From: Saccharicrinis sp963665705
GTDB taxonomy: Bacteria > Bacteroidota > Bacteroidia > Bacteroidales > Marinilabiliaceae
Reading direction: 5' to 3'
DNA length: 64,000 nucleotides
Assembly (NCBI GenBank): GCA_963665705.1
Contig: OY762448.1
Span: forward strand, 3,906,001-3,970,000
Below are positions 35,814-43,465 of the stretch, one piece after another (position 1 is the first letter of the stretch; each line of letters starts with the position of its first letter). A program made the position numbers and the translations under genes. The notes under the pieces are model-generated. The model was not told the origin of the DNA and made no database searches. It saw only the letters and a list, made by a program, of their open reading frames with translations.

Positions 35814-36057
35814 AACATTGCAATTAATTGTGGTTAATAAATAATTAAGGATTGCAGGTTACACCTGAAGCCTCTTTTTCACAATCAATATCAATCAAAA
35901 TCAATGGCAGTTACACTTGATGTATAAAACTAGTCAAGTCTCTTTTTCTAGTTTGTTATTTTTCAAGTGTAAGCGAAGATATAATAAATTAAAGTTACAC
36001 TCAACTTACACCTGTAATATGAATTATATTGGTTTAAACTGATTTATTAAAAATAAA
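35814..36057. promoter_or_regulatory. Integrase upstream region with clustered TTACAC boxes (putative arm-type sites)
   Basis: Five copies of TTACAC(T/C)(T/C)(G/A)(A/T) occur in 160 bases: TTACACCTGA 35859-35868, TTACACTTGA 35911-35920, its exact inverse TCAAGTGTAA 35963-35972, TTACACTCAA 35995-36004 and TTACACCTGT 36006-36015. A sixth (TTACACTCAA 34557-34566) overlaps the integrase stop codon. CCTCTTTTTC/TCTCTTTTTC also repeats near 35871 and 35939. This fits integrase arm-type binding sites around an attP-derived end. Confidence 0.55.
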
Positions 36058-36091
36058 AAAAGCTTGTAAACCATACAGTTTACAAGCTTTT
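36058..36091 (-). terminator. Rho-independent terminator of the tRNA operon
   Basis: Perfect 14-bp stem AAAAGCTTGTAAAC / GTTTACAAGCTTTT with a 6-nt loop; on the minus strand it runs into TTTTTTTATTTTT. It lies 24 bases after the last tRNA. Confidence 0.85.
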
Positions 36092-36114
36092 ATATTCTTT
36101 CTCTTCTTAAGTAG

Positions 36115-36189
36115 TCGGGGTGGAGAGATTCGAACTCCCGACCCCCTGGTCCCAAACCAGGTGCGCTAACCGGACTGCGCTACACCCCG
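36115..36189 (-). tRNA. tRNA-Pro (TGG), copy 1
   Basis: 75 nt. Acceptor CGGGGTG/CACCCCG, D-arm GCGC...GCGC, anticodon stem-loop CCTGGTTTGGGACCAGG with anticodon TGG, T-loop TTCGAAT. CCA is not encoded. Identical to copy 2 in all 75 bases. Confidence 0.97.
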
Positions 36190-36219
36190 TACTTTTGTAT
36201 CCATCTTGAAAAAACTGTG

Positions 36220-36294
36220 TCGGGGTGGAGAGATTCGAACTCCCGACCCCCTGGTCCCAAACCAGGTGCGCTAACCGGACTGCGCTACACCCCG
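36220..36294 (-). tRNA. tRNA-Pro (TGG), copy 2
   Basis: Same 75-nt sequence as copy 1, separated from it by 30 bases. Same anticodon TGG and cloverleaf; part of one minus-strand transcript with tRNA-Ser. Confidence 0.97.
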
Positions 36295-36320
36295 TAGTGT
36301 TTTTCAAAATTTCAATCTTT

Positions 36321-36410
<90 letters not shown>

Positions 36411-36471
36411 AGGTGTCATAAAGTCTAACTTTTTAGACCCCTTTGCAACCCTCATTTCGTGATTGCGAGTG

Positions 36472-36502
36472 CAAATGTAGGAAAATGTTTTAATGCTGCA
36501 AT
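36472..36502 (-). promoter_or_regulatory. Bacteroidota-type promoter of the tRNA operon
   Basis: On the minus strand ATTG (36502-36499), then exactly 19 bases, then TACATTTG (36479-36472): matches the TTTG-N19-TAnnTTTG consensus of the primary Bacteroidota sigma factor. The tRNA-Ser begins about 55 bases downstream of the likely start. Confidence 0.75.
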
Positions 36503-36572
36503 ACTTTTGAATAAAAAAAATTAAACAAAAATTACCGACTGCATCCCTTCACAATCGTAATTAATTGCAGCA

Positions 36573-36601
36573 CAAAAAAAAAGGAGCATTTTCATACTCC
36601 T
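36573..36601 (-). terminator. Rho-independent terminator of the clpS-nfeD-floA operon
   Basis: On the minus strand AGGAGTAT-GAAA-ATGCTCCT (8-bp stem with one G-U and a GNRA tetraloop) is followed by a long T run, 8 bases after the floA stop. Confidence 0.8.
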
Positions 36602-36609
36602 CATTTTTT

Positions 36610-37602
36610 TTATTTTTTATTTGGCTTATCTGGAGGAGTCTTTGAAATTGAATCTCTCATTGATGTATCAGCCTCAATATTTTTCATTTTTAGATAATCT
36701 AAAACACCTAAATTACCAGATCTGAAAGCATCAGCCATCGCCAATGGAACTTCGGCTTCGGCTTCGATTACTTTAGCTCTTGCTTCTTGTGCTTTAGCTT
36801 TCATTTCTTGCTCTAATGCAACAGCCATTGCTCTTCTTTCTTCTGCCTTAGCTTGTGCAATATTTTTATCCGCTTCAGCTTGATCTATTTGAAGAACAGC
36901 TCCAATATTTTTACCTATATCAACATCAGCAATATCAATAGATAAGATTTCAAATGCTGTACCTGCATCCAAACCTTTTTCTAACACTACCTTTGAAATT
37001 GAGTCAGGATTTTCTAATACAGCTTTATGCGACATAGATGATCCAATTGATGATACAATCCCTTCACCTACACGAGCTAAAACTGTTTCTTCTCCAGCTC
37101 CTCCAACTAATTGCTTGATACTGGCTCGAACTGTTACTCTGGCTTTAGCTATTAACTGAATACCATCTTTTGCAACGGCCGCCACAGGTGGAGTATCAAT
37201 TACCTTTGGATTTACAGACATTTGTACTGCTTCAAATACATCACGACCTGCTAAATCAATAGCTGTTGCCATCTGAAAAGTTAAATCGATATTTGCCTTT
37301 GCTGCTGAAACTAATGCATGTACCACACTTGTTACATGTCCACCAGCTAAATAGTGAGCTTCTAACTCATCACGTTTAATACTCTGTAATCCTGCTTTTG
37401 TAGCCTCTATTAAAGCTCTCACAATAATTGATGGTGGAACTTTACGAACTCGCATCAAAACAAGCTGAATTAATGAAATACGAACTCCTGAAACCAATGC
37501 TGAGAACCATAATAATACAGGCACATAGTACAGAAATAAGAAAAACAGTACAATGATTACTGCTAATAGGCCAAGAAATCCAAGGCCTCCCATATCTACC
37601 AT
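36610..37602 (-). CDS. floA: Flotillin-like protein FloA
   Basis: 330 aa. N-terminal membrane anchor at about 8-35, then the UPF0365/FloA core ('LMRVRKVPPSIIVRALIEAT', 'YLAGGHVTSVVHALVSAAKA', 'AIDLAGRDVFEAVQMSVNPK') and a C-terminal Ala/Glu/Lys coiled coil ('DKNIAQAKAEERRAMAVALE'). Flotillin-like proteins organise membrane microdomains and influence fluidity. It starts 6 bases after the stop of nfeD, the usual partner gene. Met4 is an alternative start. Confidence 0.95.
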   Translation of the reverse strand: MVDMGGLGFLGLLAVIIVLFFLFLYYVPVLLWFSALVSGVRISLIQLVLMRVRKVPPSIIVRALIEATKAGLQSIKRDELEAHYLAGGHVTSVVHALVSAAKANIDLTFQMATAIDLAGRDVFEAVQMSVNPKVIDTPPVAAVAKDGIQLIAKARVTVRASIKQLVGGAGEETVLARVGEGIVSSIGSSMSHKAVLENPDSISKVVLEKGLDAGTAFEILSIDIADVDIGKNIGAVLQIDQAEADKNIAQAKAEERRAMAVALEQEMKAKAQEARAKVIEAEAEVPLAMADAFRSGNLGVLDYLKMKNIEADTSMRDSISKTPPDKPNKK

Positions 37603-37607
37603 ATTTT

Positions 37608-38075
37608 TTAAATTTTAGGTTTAACGATTATATATGTTTTGAAAACTTTTACGACTTCGAGCTTTGTATTTGAGTCTACAAAATTACCGGGGCATCTTGC
37701 TTCAATTGTAACACCATTTACAAAAGCCTTTCCTACAGGATTTAATCTTGTTACAGCTATTCCTTCATCCCCAACACTAATGGCAGAATCTTCTTTTACT
37801 TCAACATTACTGTCAACTGTTGAATTCAACATCAGTTTATTCCATGTACCTGATCGTAATGACCATACAATTAAAAAAACAGCAACAAAAATGGTACTTA
37901 TTAAAGTTATATTTCCACCAATGTTTCCATAATTTTTATAGGCCATAAAAATCCCTGCACCAATAAATATAGTGCCACCGATCCCCGCGAGAGTAACCCC
38001 TGGTAGCACAAAAAATTCAAGAATAAGTAAAAATAATCCTAAAAGAATAAGAAGGATAATGATGGTTGTAGACAT
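37608..38075 (-). CDS. NfeD-like membrane protein
   Basis: 155 aa. Hydrophobic helices at about 5-22, 25-45 and 55-75, then a soluble OB-fold-like C-terminal domain ('VGDEGIAVTRLNPVGKAFVN', 'GVTIEARCPGNFVDSNTKLE'), characteristic of short NfeD proteins. NfeD works with flotillin-like proteins in membrane quality control. It sits 4 bases downstream of clpS and 5 bases upstream of floA. Confidence 0.92.
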   Translation of the reverse strand: MSTTIIILLILLGLFLLILEFFVLPGVTLAGIGGTIFIGAGIFMAYKNYGNIGGNITLISTIFVAVFLIVWSLRSGTWNKLMLNSTVDSNVEVKEDSAISVGDEGIAVTRLNPVGKAFVNGVTIEARCPGNFVDSNTKLEVVKVFKTYIIVKPKI

Positions 38076-38079
38076 ATAT

Positions 38080-38358
38080 TTATTCTAATGTAACTGACAG
38101 TTTTTTATCTTGTAATTGTTTTTGTATTGGAGTTAACTCCTCTTTGGTACCGATTTTAATTTGGCACTTACCTGTAAAATGGGTTAAAAAAGCACACTGT
38201 TCTGCCTGAATATCACCATGTTCACACAGCTCACATAATGTTTCTATTACAAATTCAAATGAATTAATGTCATCATTATGTAGCGTTAATGATTTAAGCT
38301 GTTGTTTATTTTTGCTTAAACGATCACTTTTCCATTTTTTTCCAAAAGATTCCATCAC
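38080..38358 (-). CDS. clpS: ClpS, ClpAP/ClpCP protease adaptor
   Basis: 92 aa. The core is 'LTLHNDDINSFEFVIETLCE' (the ASN/Asp N-degron pocket region), 'EQCAFLTHFTGKCQIKIGTK' and a C-terminal beta strand, as in ClpS. It delivers N-end-rule substrates to the Clp unfoldase. First gene of the clpS-nfeD-floA operon. Start at 38358 or the adjacent Met at 38355. Confidence 0.93.
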   Translation of the reverse strand: MMESFGKKWKSDRLSKNKQQLKSLTLHNDDINSFEFVIETLCELCEHGDIQAEQCAFLTHFTGKCQIKIGTKEELTPIQKQLQDKKLSVTLE

Positions 38359-38699
38359 TTAGAGTATTTAAAATCCAAAATAACACTTTTTATCCAAAAT
38401 ATCTCTATTTAACAGATTTATTTCCATAAAGTTATTAATTACGTTAGCTCAACATAATATTTTAGATTCAGGACACTTATTAGTAAAATGGTTCATCTTA
38501 AAATAAATAAAGAATAGCAGCCTATTTTATATAGTTGTTTGGCTAAAAGTTTTTGTTTATAAATAAATGGTTATAAACACTTTATAAAAAAGACATCTCC
38601 ATGGTTAAATTCTATGAACCTGTATTCAAGCACTATGAAATAAGCTATACAAATCAGGTTTAATGAAACACAAAATATAAAATTTTAATCAAAATAATA
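38359..38699. other. 341-bp gap between clpS and the SPOR protein gene
   Basis: AT-rich, no coding frame. It should hold the clpS promoter, but no exact TAnnTTTG box was found. A weak inverted repeat GTTTATAA/TTATAAAC lies near 38555. Nothing else seen. Confidence 0.4.
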
Positions 38700-41228
38700 T
38701 TATTTAGGTATGGATGATAAAATACCATTTTTAAAATAAACGACAAATGCTCCTGCAAATCCAGCATCAACAACTGAACCAATTGCATCCAAAGCCTCCT
38801 GCTTAGTTTTATAGTGACCGCTAAAATATTTTGTCAATCCACGGCCTTCCAATTCAAGTGTTGAAACCTCTGGAATTAAGGTCAAAGATTCTTTGTTTGG
38901 AGCATTTCTAAATACACCAATCTGTATCCTGTATTCTTCGTTCAACAAACTTGTATTCTCTTCTTTTATCGGATCATTTTGAACTAATTCTTTCTTCTCA
39001 GGAATAACTTCTTCTACAGTTTTATTTTCTGAAGCTTCATCTCCTTTTTGCAGTTCACTATATGATTTTTGAACTACCCCAACAACCTTTTTCTTTGCCT
39101 TCTCTTTTGGCTGATAGCCCTCTGCTAATAATTCATCATATAATTTTAAAGCATTTTCCTGACTTTCTATACCAGCCCTTTTCATTGTACCTGCTTTTTC
39201 AAAGTCTTCAATATTTAATCCACCAAGAGTACTTAAAGCTTTTTTTGCTTCACGGAAATAGGCATTTCCCTGAAATATCAATTCATTTATCTCTTTACCT
39301 GTTTCTTCATCCAGTTTAGATGATATATCTTTTAATTTAAGCCAATAGACAGGATATTTCTTATCCAGCGCTTTATGATAAATTCTTGTTGATAAAATCT
39401 TTAATTCCTTTGACTCTTTAATCATAGATGATGAAGAGGACTCCCTTTCCTCATTTGATGCAGAATCTCCTCTTTTAATTAAACTTCCTATTCTTAATGA
39501 ATTATCTTCTTCCTGTTGAGTTGATTTAGCCAATAACTGAGAAGACTCTAAATTTAAAATATTGGCCCACACATATAACGAGTCAGCATATCTTAAAACT
39601 TTTATGTCATTATCAGAAAAAAGCGCTTCATACATTTTAGCGTTTTTCAAATAATGTTTTTCAAATTCATCAGATGTATACATTGAATATTTTTCAGGAA
39701 TAAAAATTCCCTCAATATTGGTAGCCTCGGCCCCTTTAGACTTCACTTTCTGTGTTGATTGATAAGTTCCTTTTTCTACCCTGTTTATTATTTCATTATT
39801 TTCCTTTTGTCTTGCATACATGTAACTCTCTTGAACTTTATCTTCTAAACTATAAACTTGATTTTCTAATCTTAAAATCTCATTTACAACCTTATTTTGC
39901 TCAATTTCGGATTTTACAACACTATATTTAGCTCTGTTTTTCTTTAATAAGTATGATAAGCTATCTCTTTCTTGATCCAATTCATATCCTTGTTTAAACA
40001 ATTCTTTAGCTTCATTATCAATAAAATGGTCAAACTGTGTATATACTATTGAATCATTTATTTCAAATGAGAAAACACCTTTTTTATTATTCTTACTTTG
40101 AATATCGTTTACTTGCTGATTGACACTACCTCCTTCAGGTCTTTTTATATCCTGATTGATTAATAGTTGTGCTGACTCTTTAATCTGAACTTCTTCATCA
40201 ACCATATTTCTTACTTGTCTACCATCCCACTTTACTTTATAAACACATACACTGTCGCTATTCGTTTCGCGATTTGAAGCAAACCATGCTACTTTAGAAA
40301 ATTCATCTGATACAAATAAAAAATCATCGTCTGGAGAATTAAATGGAACCCCCAAATTAATTGCATCCAAAAAACTATGAGTTTCATTATCGTAATATGC
40401 CTTATAGATATCGTATCCACCCATACCTCCAGGCCTGTTTGACGCAAAATAAAATGTAACACCATCTGTAGCTAAAAAGGGATAAGCATCATTATATACT
40501 GAATTTACAGGATCTCCAACTCTTTCGCTTTTTCCCCATCCATCAATTAATTTAACCATTTTGTAAATACTCAAGGTATCTTCAGTATTAGTTGCCATTG
40601 AAAAATAGACTACATCTCCTCTCTCGGTTTCAAACATTACATTGTCAGGATCTACTCCAGACTCAAAAAAGTCTGCATTTCGAGATAGTTTACCAACATC
40701 CTTAACCGGATTATATTTGTTTAAAATTGATTTTTTATGAACGGTTGACTTATTAATGACTTCAAGTTGATATATTTTTGCAGCAATTCTCTTACTATTA
40801 TTACATTCTTCTATAAATGTATTTGCTTTATCAACTCTGGCATCTGAACCTGAAGCATTCTTAATAAAGGTTTTATAATTAGCAATTGCTTCTTCAAAAT
40901 TATATGATAACTGATAAGACCTACCTAAATAGTAATAAACATCCTTACTTACTCTTTTAATTTTTGCATAATTCAACTTCTTTATTGCTCCTGAAATATC
41001 AGTTCGGTTTTTTAACTCACAAATTCCCATATAAAAGTTATAACGACCATCCTTGGGGTATTTCCCAAGTAAATATTTATAAACTTTTTCAGCTCCGATA
41101 TAATTTCCTGCTTTAAAATATTCCAATCCTGATGGAGGAGTATATTCTACTTTTTCCGATCCACCTTGTCCCCTCAATGAAGAAAAACAAACAATTAAGA
41201 CAATTACTCCTAAATAACATTTTATCAT
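38700..41228 (-). CDS. TPR / PD40 / SPOR envelope protein
   Basis: 842 aa with signal peptide (1-20). Residues about 30-150 are TPR repeats ('FKAGNYIGAEKVYKYLLGKY', 'YYYLGRSYQLSYNFEEAIAN'). About 190-335 are WD40-like PD40 repeats ('NDAYPFLATDGVTFYFASNR', 'PGGMGGYDIYKAYYD'). A long charged coiled-coil part follows (400-740). The last 75 residues are a SPOR domain ('EEYRIQIGVFRNAPNKESLT', 'GHYKTKQEALDAI'), which binds glycan strands lacking stem peptides. It resembles TPR-PD40-OmpA proteins of Bacteroidota envelopes with SPOR in place of OmpA. Probably periplasmic and peptidoglycan-associated; exact role unknown. Stands alone. Confidence 0.85.
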   Translation of the reverse strand: MIKCYLGVIVLIVCFSSLRGQGGSEKVEYTPPSGLEYFKAGNYIGAEKVYKYLLGKYPKDGRYNFYMGICELKNRTDISGAIKKLNYAKIKRVSKDVYYYLGRSYQLSYNFEEAIANYKTFIKNASGSDARVDKANTFIEECNNSKRIAAKIYQLEVINKSTVHKKSILNKYNPVKDVGKLSRNADFFESGVDPDNVMFETERGDVVYFSMATNTEDTLSIYKMVKLIDGWGKSERVGDPVNSVYNDAYPFLATDGVTFYFASNRPGGMGGYDIYKAYYDNETHSFLDAINLGVPFNSPDDDFLFVSDEFSKVAWFASNRETNSDSVCVYKVKWDGRQVRNMVDEEVQIKESAQLLINQDIKRPEGGSVNQQVNDIQSKNNKKGVFSFEINDSIVYTQFDHFIDNEAKELFKQGYELDQERDSLSYLLKKNRAKYSVVKSEIEQNKVVNEILRLENQVYSLEDKVQESYMYARQKENNEIINRVEKGTYQSTQKVKSKGAEATNIEGIFIPEKYSMYTSDEFEKHYLKNAKMYEALFSDNDIKVLRYADSLYVWANILNLESSQLLAKSTQQEEDNSLRIGSLIKRGDSASNEERESSSSSMIKESKELKILSTRIYHKALDKKYPVYWLKLKDISSKLDEETGKEINELIFQGNAYFREAKKALSTLGGLNIEDFEKAGTMKRAGIESQENALKLYDELLAEGYQPKEKAKKKVVGVVQKSYSELQKGDEASENKTVEEVIPEKKELVQNDPIKEENTSLLNEEYRIQIGVFRNAPNKESLTLIPEVSTLELEGRGLTKYFSGHYKTKQEALDAIGSVVDAGFAGAFVVYFKNGILSSIPK

Positions 41229-41255
41229 AACAATTGTAAAAAATTAAATCCATGC

Positions 41256-41286
41256 CAAAAATATAAATATAAGCCCAATTACCTAA
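41256..41286 (-). promoter_or_regulatory. Possible promoter of the SPOR protein gene
   Basis: On the minus strand TTAG, 19 bases, TATTTTTG (a TAnnTTTG match), 28 bases before the start codon at 41228. Confidence 0.4.
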
Positions 41287-41438
41287 ATAAATAGGTGCTC
41301 AATATATTTGACATTTTATAATAATTACAGGGTAAAAATGTAAGTTGACCATATAAGCTTAATGGTCTTAACTCAATAACAAACTTTATTTATATCTTTA
41401 TCAATCCCGAAAATTTATAAATAAGTTTTGAACCAAGC

Positions 41439-41469
41439 TTTAATGTATTCGTTTAATGAAATATATTTG
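41439..41469 (+). promoter_or_regulatory. Possible promoter of bcp-recA
   Basis: TTTA at 41439-41442, 19 bases, TATATTTG (TAnnTTTG) at 41462-41469, 20 bases before the bcp start codon. Confidence 0.5.
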
Positions 41470-41489
41470 TAACCTGAAAATTAAATAAA

Positions 41490-41957
41490 ATGAACATTTT
41501 AAAAGAAGGAGATAAAGCACCTAACTTCACAGGAAAAAATCAAGATGGAAAAGAAATTTCTTTAACTAATTACCTAGGTAAGAAAGTAATACTATACTTT
41601 TACCCTAAAGATAACACTCCTGGGTGTACTGCGGAATCATGTAATTTAAACGATAATTATACTGAATTAACCGATAAAGGTTTTGAAGTAATTGGAGTGA
41701 GCCCTGACAGTGAAGCTTCGCACCAAAAGTTTATCAATAAATTTGGTTTTAATTTTGATTTAATTGCTGATACAGAAAAGGAAATCTTAGAACTGTATAA
41801 TGCCTGGGGGTTAAAAAAAATGTATGGAAGAGAATATATGGGAGTTTTACGTTCGACTTTTATTATTAATGAAGAAGGAATTATTGAAAAAATAATCAAA
41901 AAGGTTAAAACGAAAGACCATACAAACCAAATTTACGGCGAATTAAACATTGAATAA
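41490..41957 (+). CDS. bcp: Thioredoxin-dependent peroxiredoxin Bcp
   Basis: 155 aa, full length for the Bcp/PrxQ group of AhpC-TSA peroxiredoxins. Peroxidatic Cys46 in 'YPKDNTPGCTAESC' and resolving Cys51 five residues later; the Thr43-x-x-Cys46 pair and a downstream Arg complete the active site. It reduces hydrogen and organic peroxides in the cytoplasm using thioredoxin. recA follows 42 bases downstream on the same strand, so the two may be co-expressed. Confidence 0.95.
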   Translation: MNILKEGDKAPNFTGKNQDGKEISLTNYLGKKVILYFYPKDNTPGCTAESCNLNDNYTELTDKGFEVIGVSPDSEASHQKFINKFGFNFDLIADTEKEILELYNAWGLKKMYGREYMGVLRSTFIINEEGIIEKIIKKVKTKDHTNQIYGELNIE

Positions 41958-41999
41958 ATATAATAGAATAAGTTACATTACTCTGATAGAATTAACAAA

Positions 42000-43004
42000 A
42001 TGGCAGAAAAACAAGAAGTTAATAAAGAAAAATTAAAGGCACTTCAACTTACCATGGACAAAATTGACAAGGCCTATGGTAAGGGAACAATAATGAAAAT
42101 GGGAGATGATGAAGTTGAGAATGTTCCAGTGATTTCTACTGGTTCATTATCTTTAGATATGGCTTTGGGAGTTGGTGGATTTCCAAGAGGTAGAGTCATT
42201 GAAATCTACGGCCCTGAATCATCTGGTAAAACAACTCTGGCTATTCATGCTATTGCAGAAGCACAAAAAAGTGGTGGTATTGCTGCTTTTATTGATGCAG
42301 AACATGCCTTTGACAGATTTTATGCAGAAAAACTTGGTGTTGATATTGAAAACTTATTAATTTCTCAACCTGATAATGGAGAACAAGCTTTAGAAATTGC
42401 AGATCAATTAATCAGATCTTCTGCTATTGACATTATAGTTGTTGACTCTGTTGCAGCCTTAACTCCCAAAGCTGAAATAGAAGGTGAAATGGGTGATTCC
42501 AGAATGGGATTACAAGCTCGCTTAATGTCGCAAGCACTAAGAAAGCTAACTTCCAGTATTAACAAAACTAATACATGCTGTATATTTATTAACCAGCTTC
42601 GTGAGAAGATTGGAGTTATGTTTGGTAATCCTGAGACTACTACTGGTGGTAATGCCCTTAAATTTTACGCTTCCTTAAGGCTGGATATAAGAAGAGCTGC
42701 CCAAATAAAAGATGGAGAAGATGTAATTGGTAATCACACCAGAGTTAAAGTTGTTAAAAATAAAGTAGCACCTCCATTTAAAAAAGCGGAATTTGATATC
42801 ATGTATGGAGAAGGAATTTCTAAAGTTGGTGAAATTTTAGACTTAGGTGTTGATCTTGAAATTATTAAAAAGAGTGGATCTTGGTTTAGTTATGGAGATA
42901 CTAAACTTGGTCAGGGAAGAGAAGCTGTTAAAAATGTTATTAAAGATAATCCTGAATTAATGGATGAAATTGAACAAAAAATCATTAAAGCAAATTCAAA
43001 ATAA
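42000..43004 (+). CDS. recA: Recombinase A
   Basis: 334 aa. Walker A 'GPESSGKTT' at residues 71-79, 'AEHAFDRFYA' with the base-flipping region, Walker B 'IDIIVVDSVAALTPKAEIEG', loop L1/L2 'EGEMGDSRMGLQARLMSQAL' and 'NQLREKIGVMFGNPETTTGG'. It forms the ATP-dependent filament for homologous recombination and triggers SOS repressor cleavage. The C-terminal acidic tail is short. Followed directly by a terminator. Confidence 0.99.
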   Translation: MAEKQEVNKEKLKALQLTMDKIDKAYGKGTIMKMGDDEVENVPVISTGSLSLDMALGVGGFPRGRVIEIYGPESSGKTTLAIHAIAEAQKSGGIAAFIDAEHAFDRFYAEKLGVDIENLLISQPDNGEQALEIADQLIRSSAIDIIVVDSVAALTPKAEIEGEMGDSRMGLQARLMSQALRKLTSSINKTNTCCIFINQLREKIGVMFGNPETTTGGNALKFYASLRLDIRRAAQIKDGEDVIGNHTRVKVVKNKVAPPFKKAEFDIMYGEGISKVGEILDLGVDLEIIKKSGSWFSYGDTKLGQGREAVKNVIKDNPELMDEIEQKIIKANSK

Positions 43005-43008
43005 TAAC

Positions 43009-43034
43009 AAAAACCGGGTTTTCCCGGTTTTTTT
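43009..43034 (+). terminator. Rho-independent terminator of recA
   Basis: AAAACCGGG-TTTT-CCCGGTTTT followed by further T, beginning 5 bases after the recA stop. Confidence 0.9.
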
Positions 43035-43101
43035 GTTTATATAAAAAACTTAAATTTAAACATCAAAATACTTGTCCCTATATCTTACCCCCCAAACAAA
43101 T

Positions 43102-43461
43102 ATGATTAATTTTAACAACAAAGCTTTCATTACTAAAAGCAATACTTCAAACGGAGATAAGAATCACTAAACCGTATTCTTATATAAACAAGGAATCTTT
43201 ATAACAGACGAATATAAGGGCAGAACAATTAAATCAGGAAATATAACAGGCACAATCAATCCAGATATTTATCTTCAAATGCAATACCACCATACAAACT
43301 TTAATAACCAATTATTAACAGGTATGTGTACATCAAAAATAGAACAAATGCAATGTGATAAATTAAGAATTACAGAAAATTGGCAATGGACTTGCAAAGA
43401 TTTTTCAAAAGGAAGGTCAATCCTTGAAGAGATTGACCCTCAAATATGCTTTAACTCCTAA
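43102..43461 (+). pseudogene. Small 'N-acetylglutamate synthase'-annotated family protein, interrupted by a stop codon
   Basis: Reading from the ATG at 43102 gives 22 residues (MINFNNKAFITKSNTSNGDK...), a TAA at 43168-43170, then in the same frame 'TVFLYKQGIFITDEYKGRTI', 'NPDIYLQMQYHHTNFNNQLL', 'TGMCTSKIEQMQCDKLRITE' and 'NWQWTCKDFSKGRSILEE'. The order matches the about 115-aa Bacteroidota family usually annotated N-acetylglutamate synthase (pattern 'FRPVSNTENGETS...YHQVN...GELMTG...WQWTSGD.SKG.SIIEE'), including the position of the stop. An internal ATG at 43279 could still give 60 residues, but most of the fold would be lost. Likely a dead gene unless the stop is a sequencing error. Confidence 0.7.
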
Positions 43462-43465
43462 TTAT

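Noticed and set aside
36115..36189. tRNA-Pro 3' end as the attachment site of the element
   Set aside because: No second copy of the tRNA 3' end is found near the left side (28.5-28.8 kb), and the tRNA terminator still lies directly after the tRNA; an IntDOT-like integrase need not use tRNA ends.
36107..36307. Open frame across the tRNA-Pro genes
   Set aside because: It translates the two tRNA genes themselves (repeated GCSAVRLAHLVWDQ); not a protein gene.
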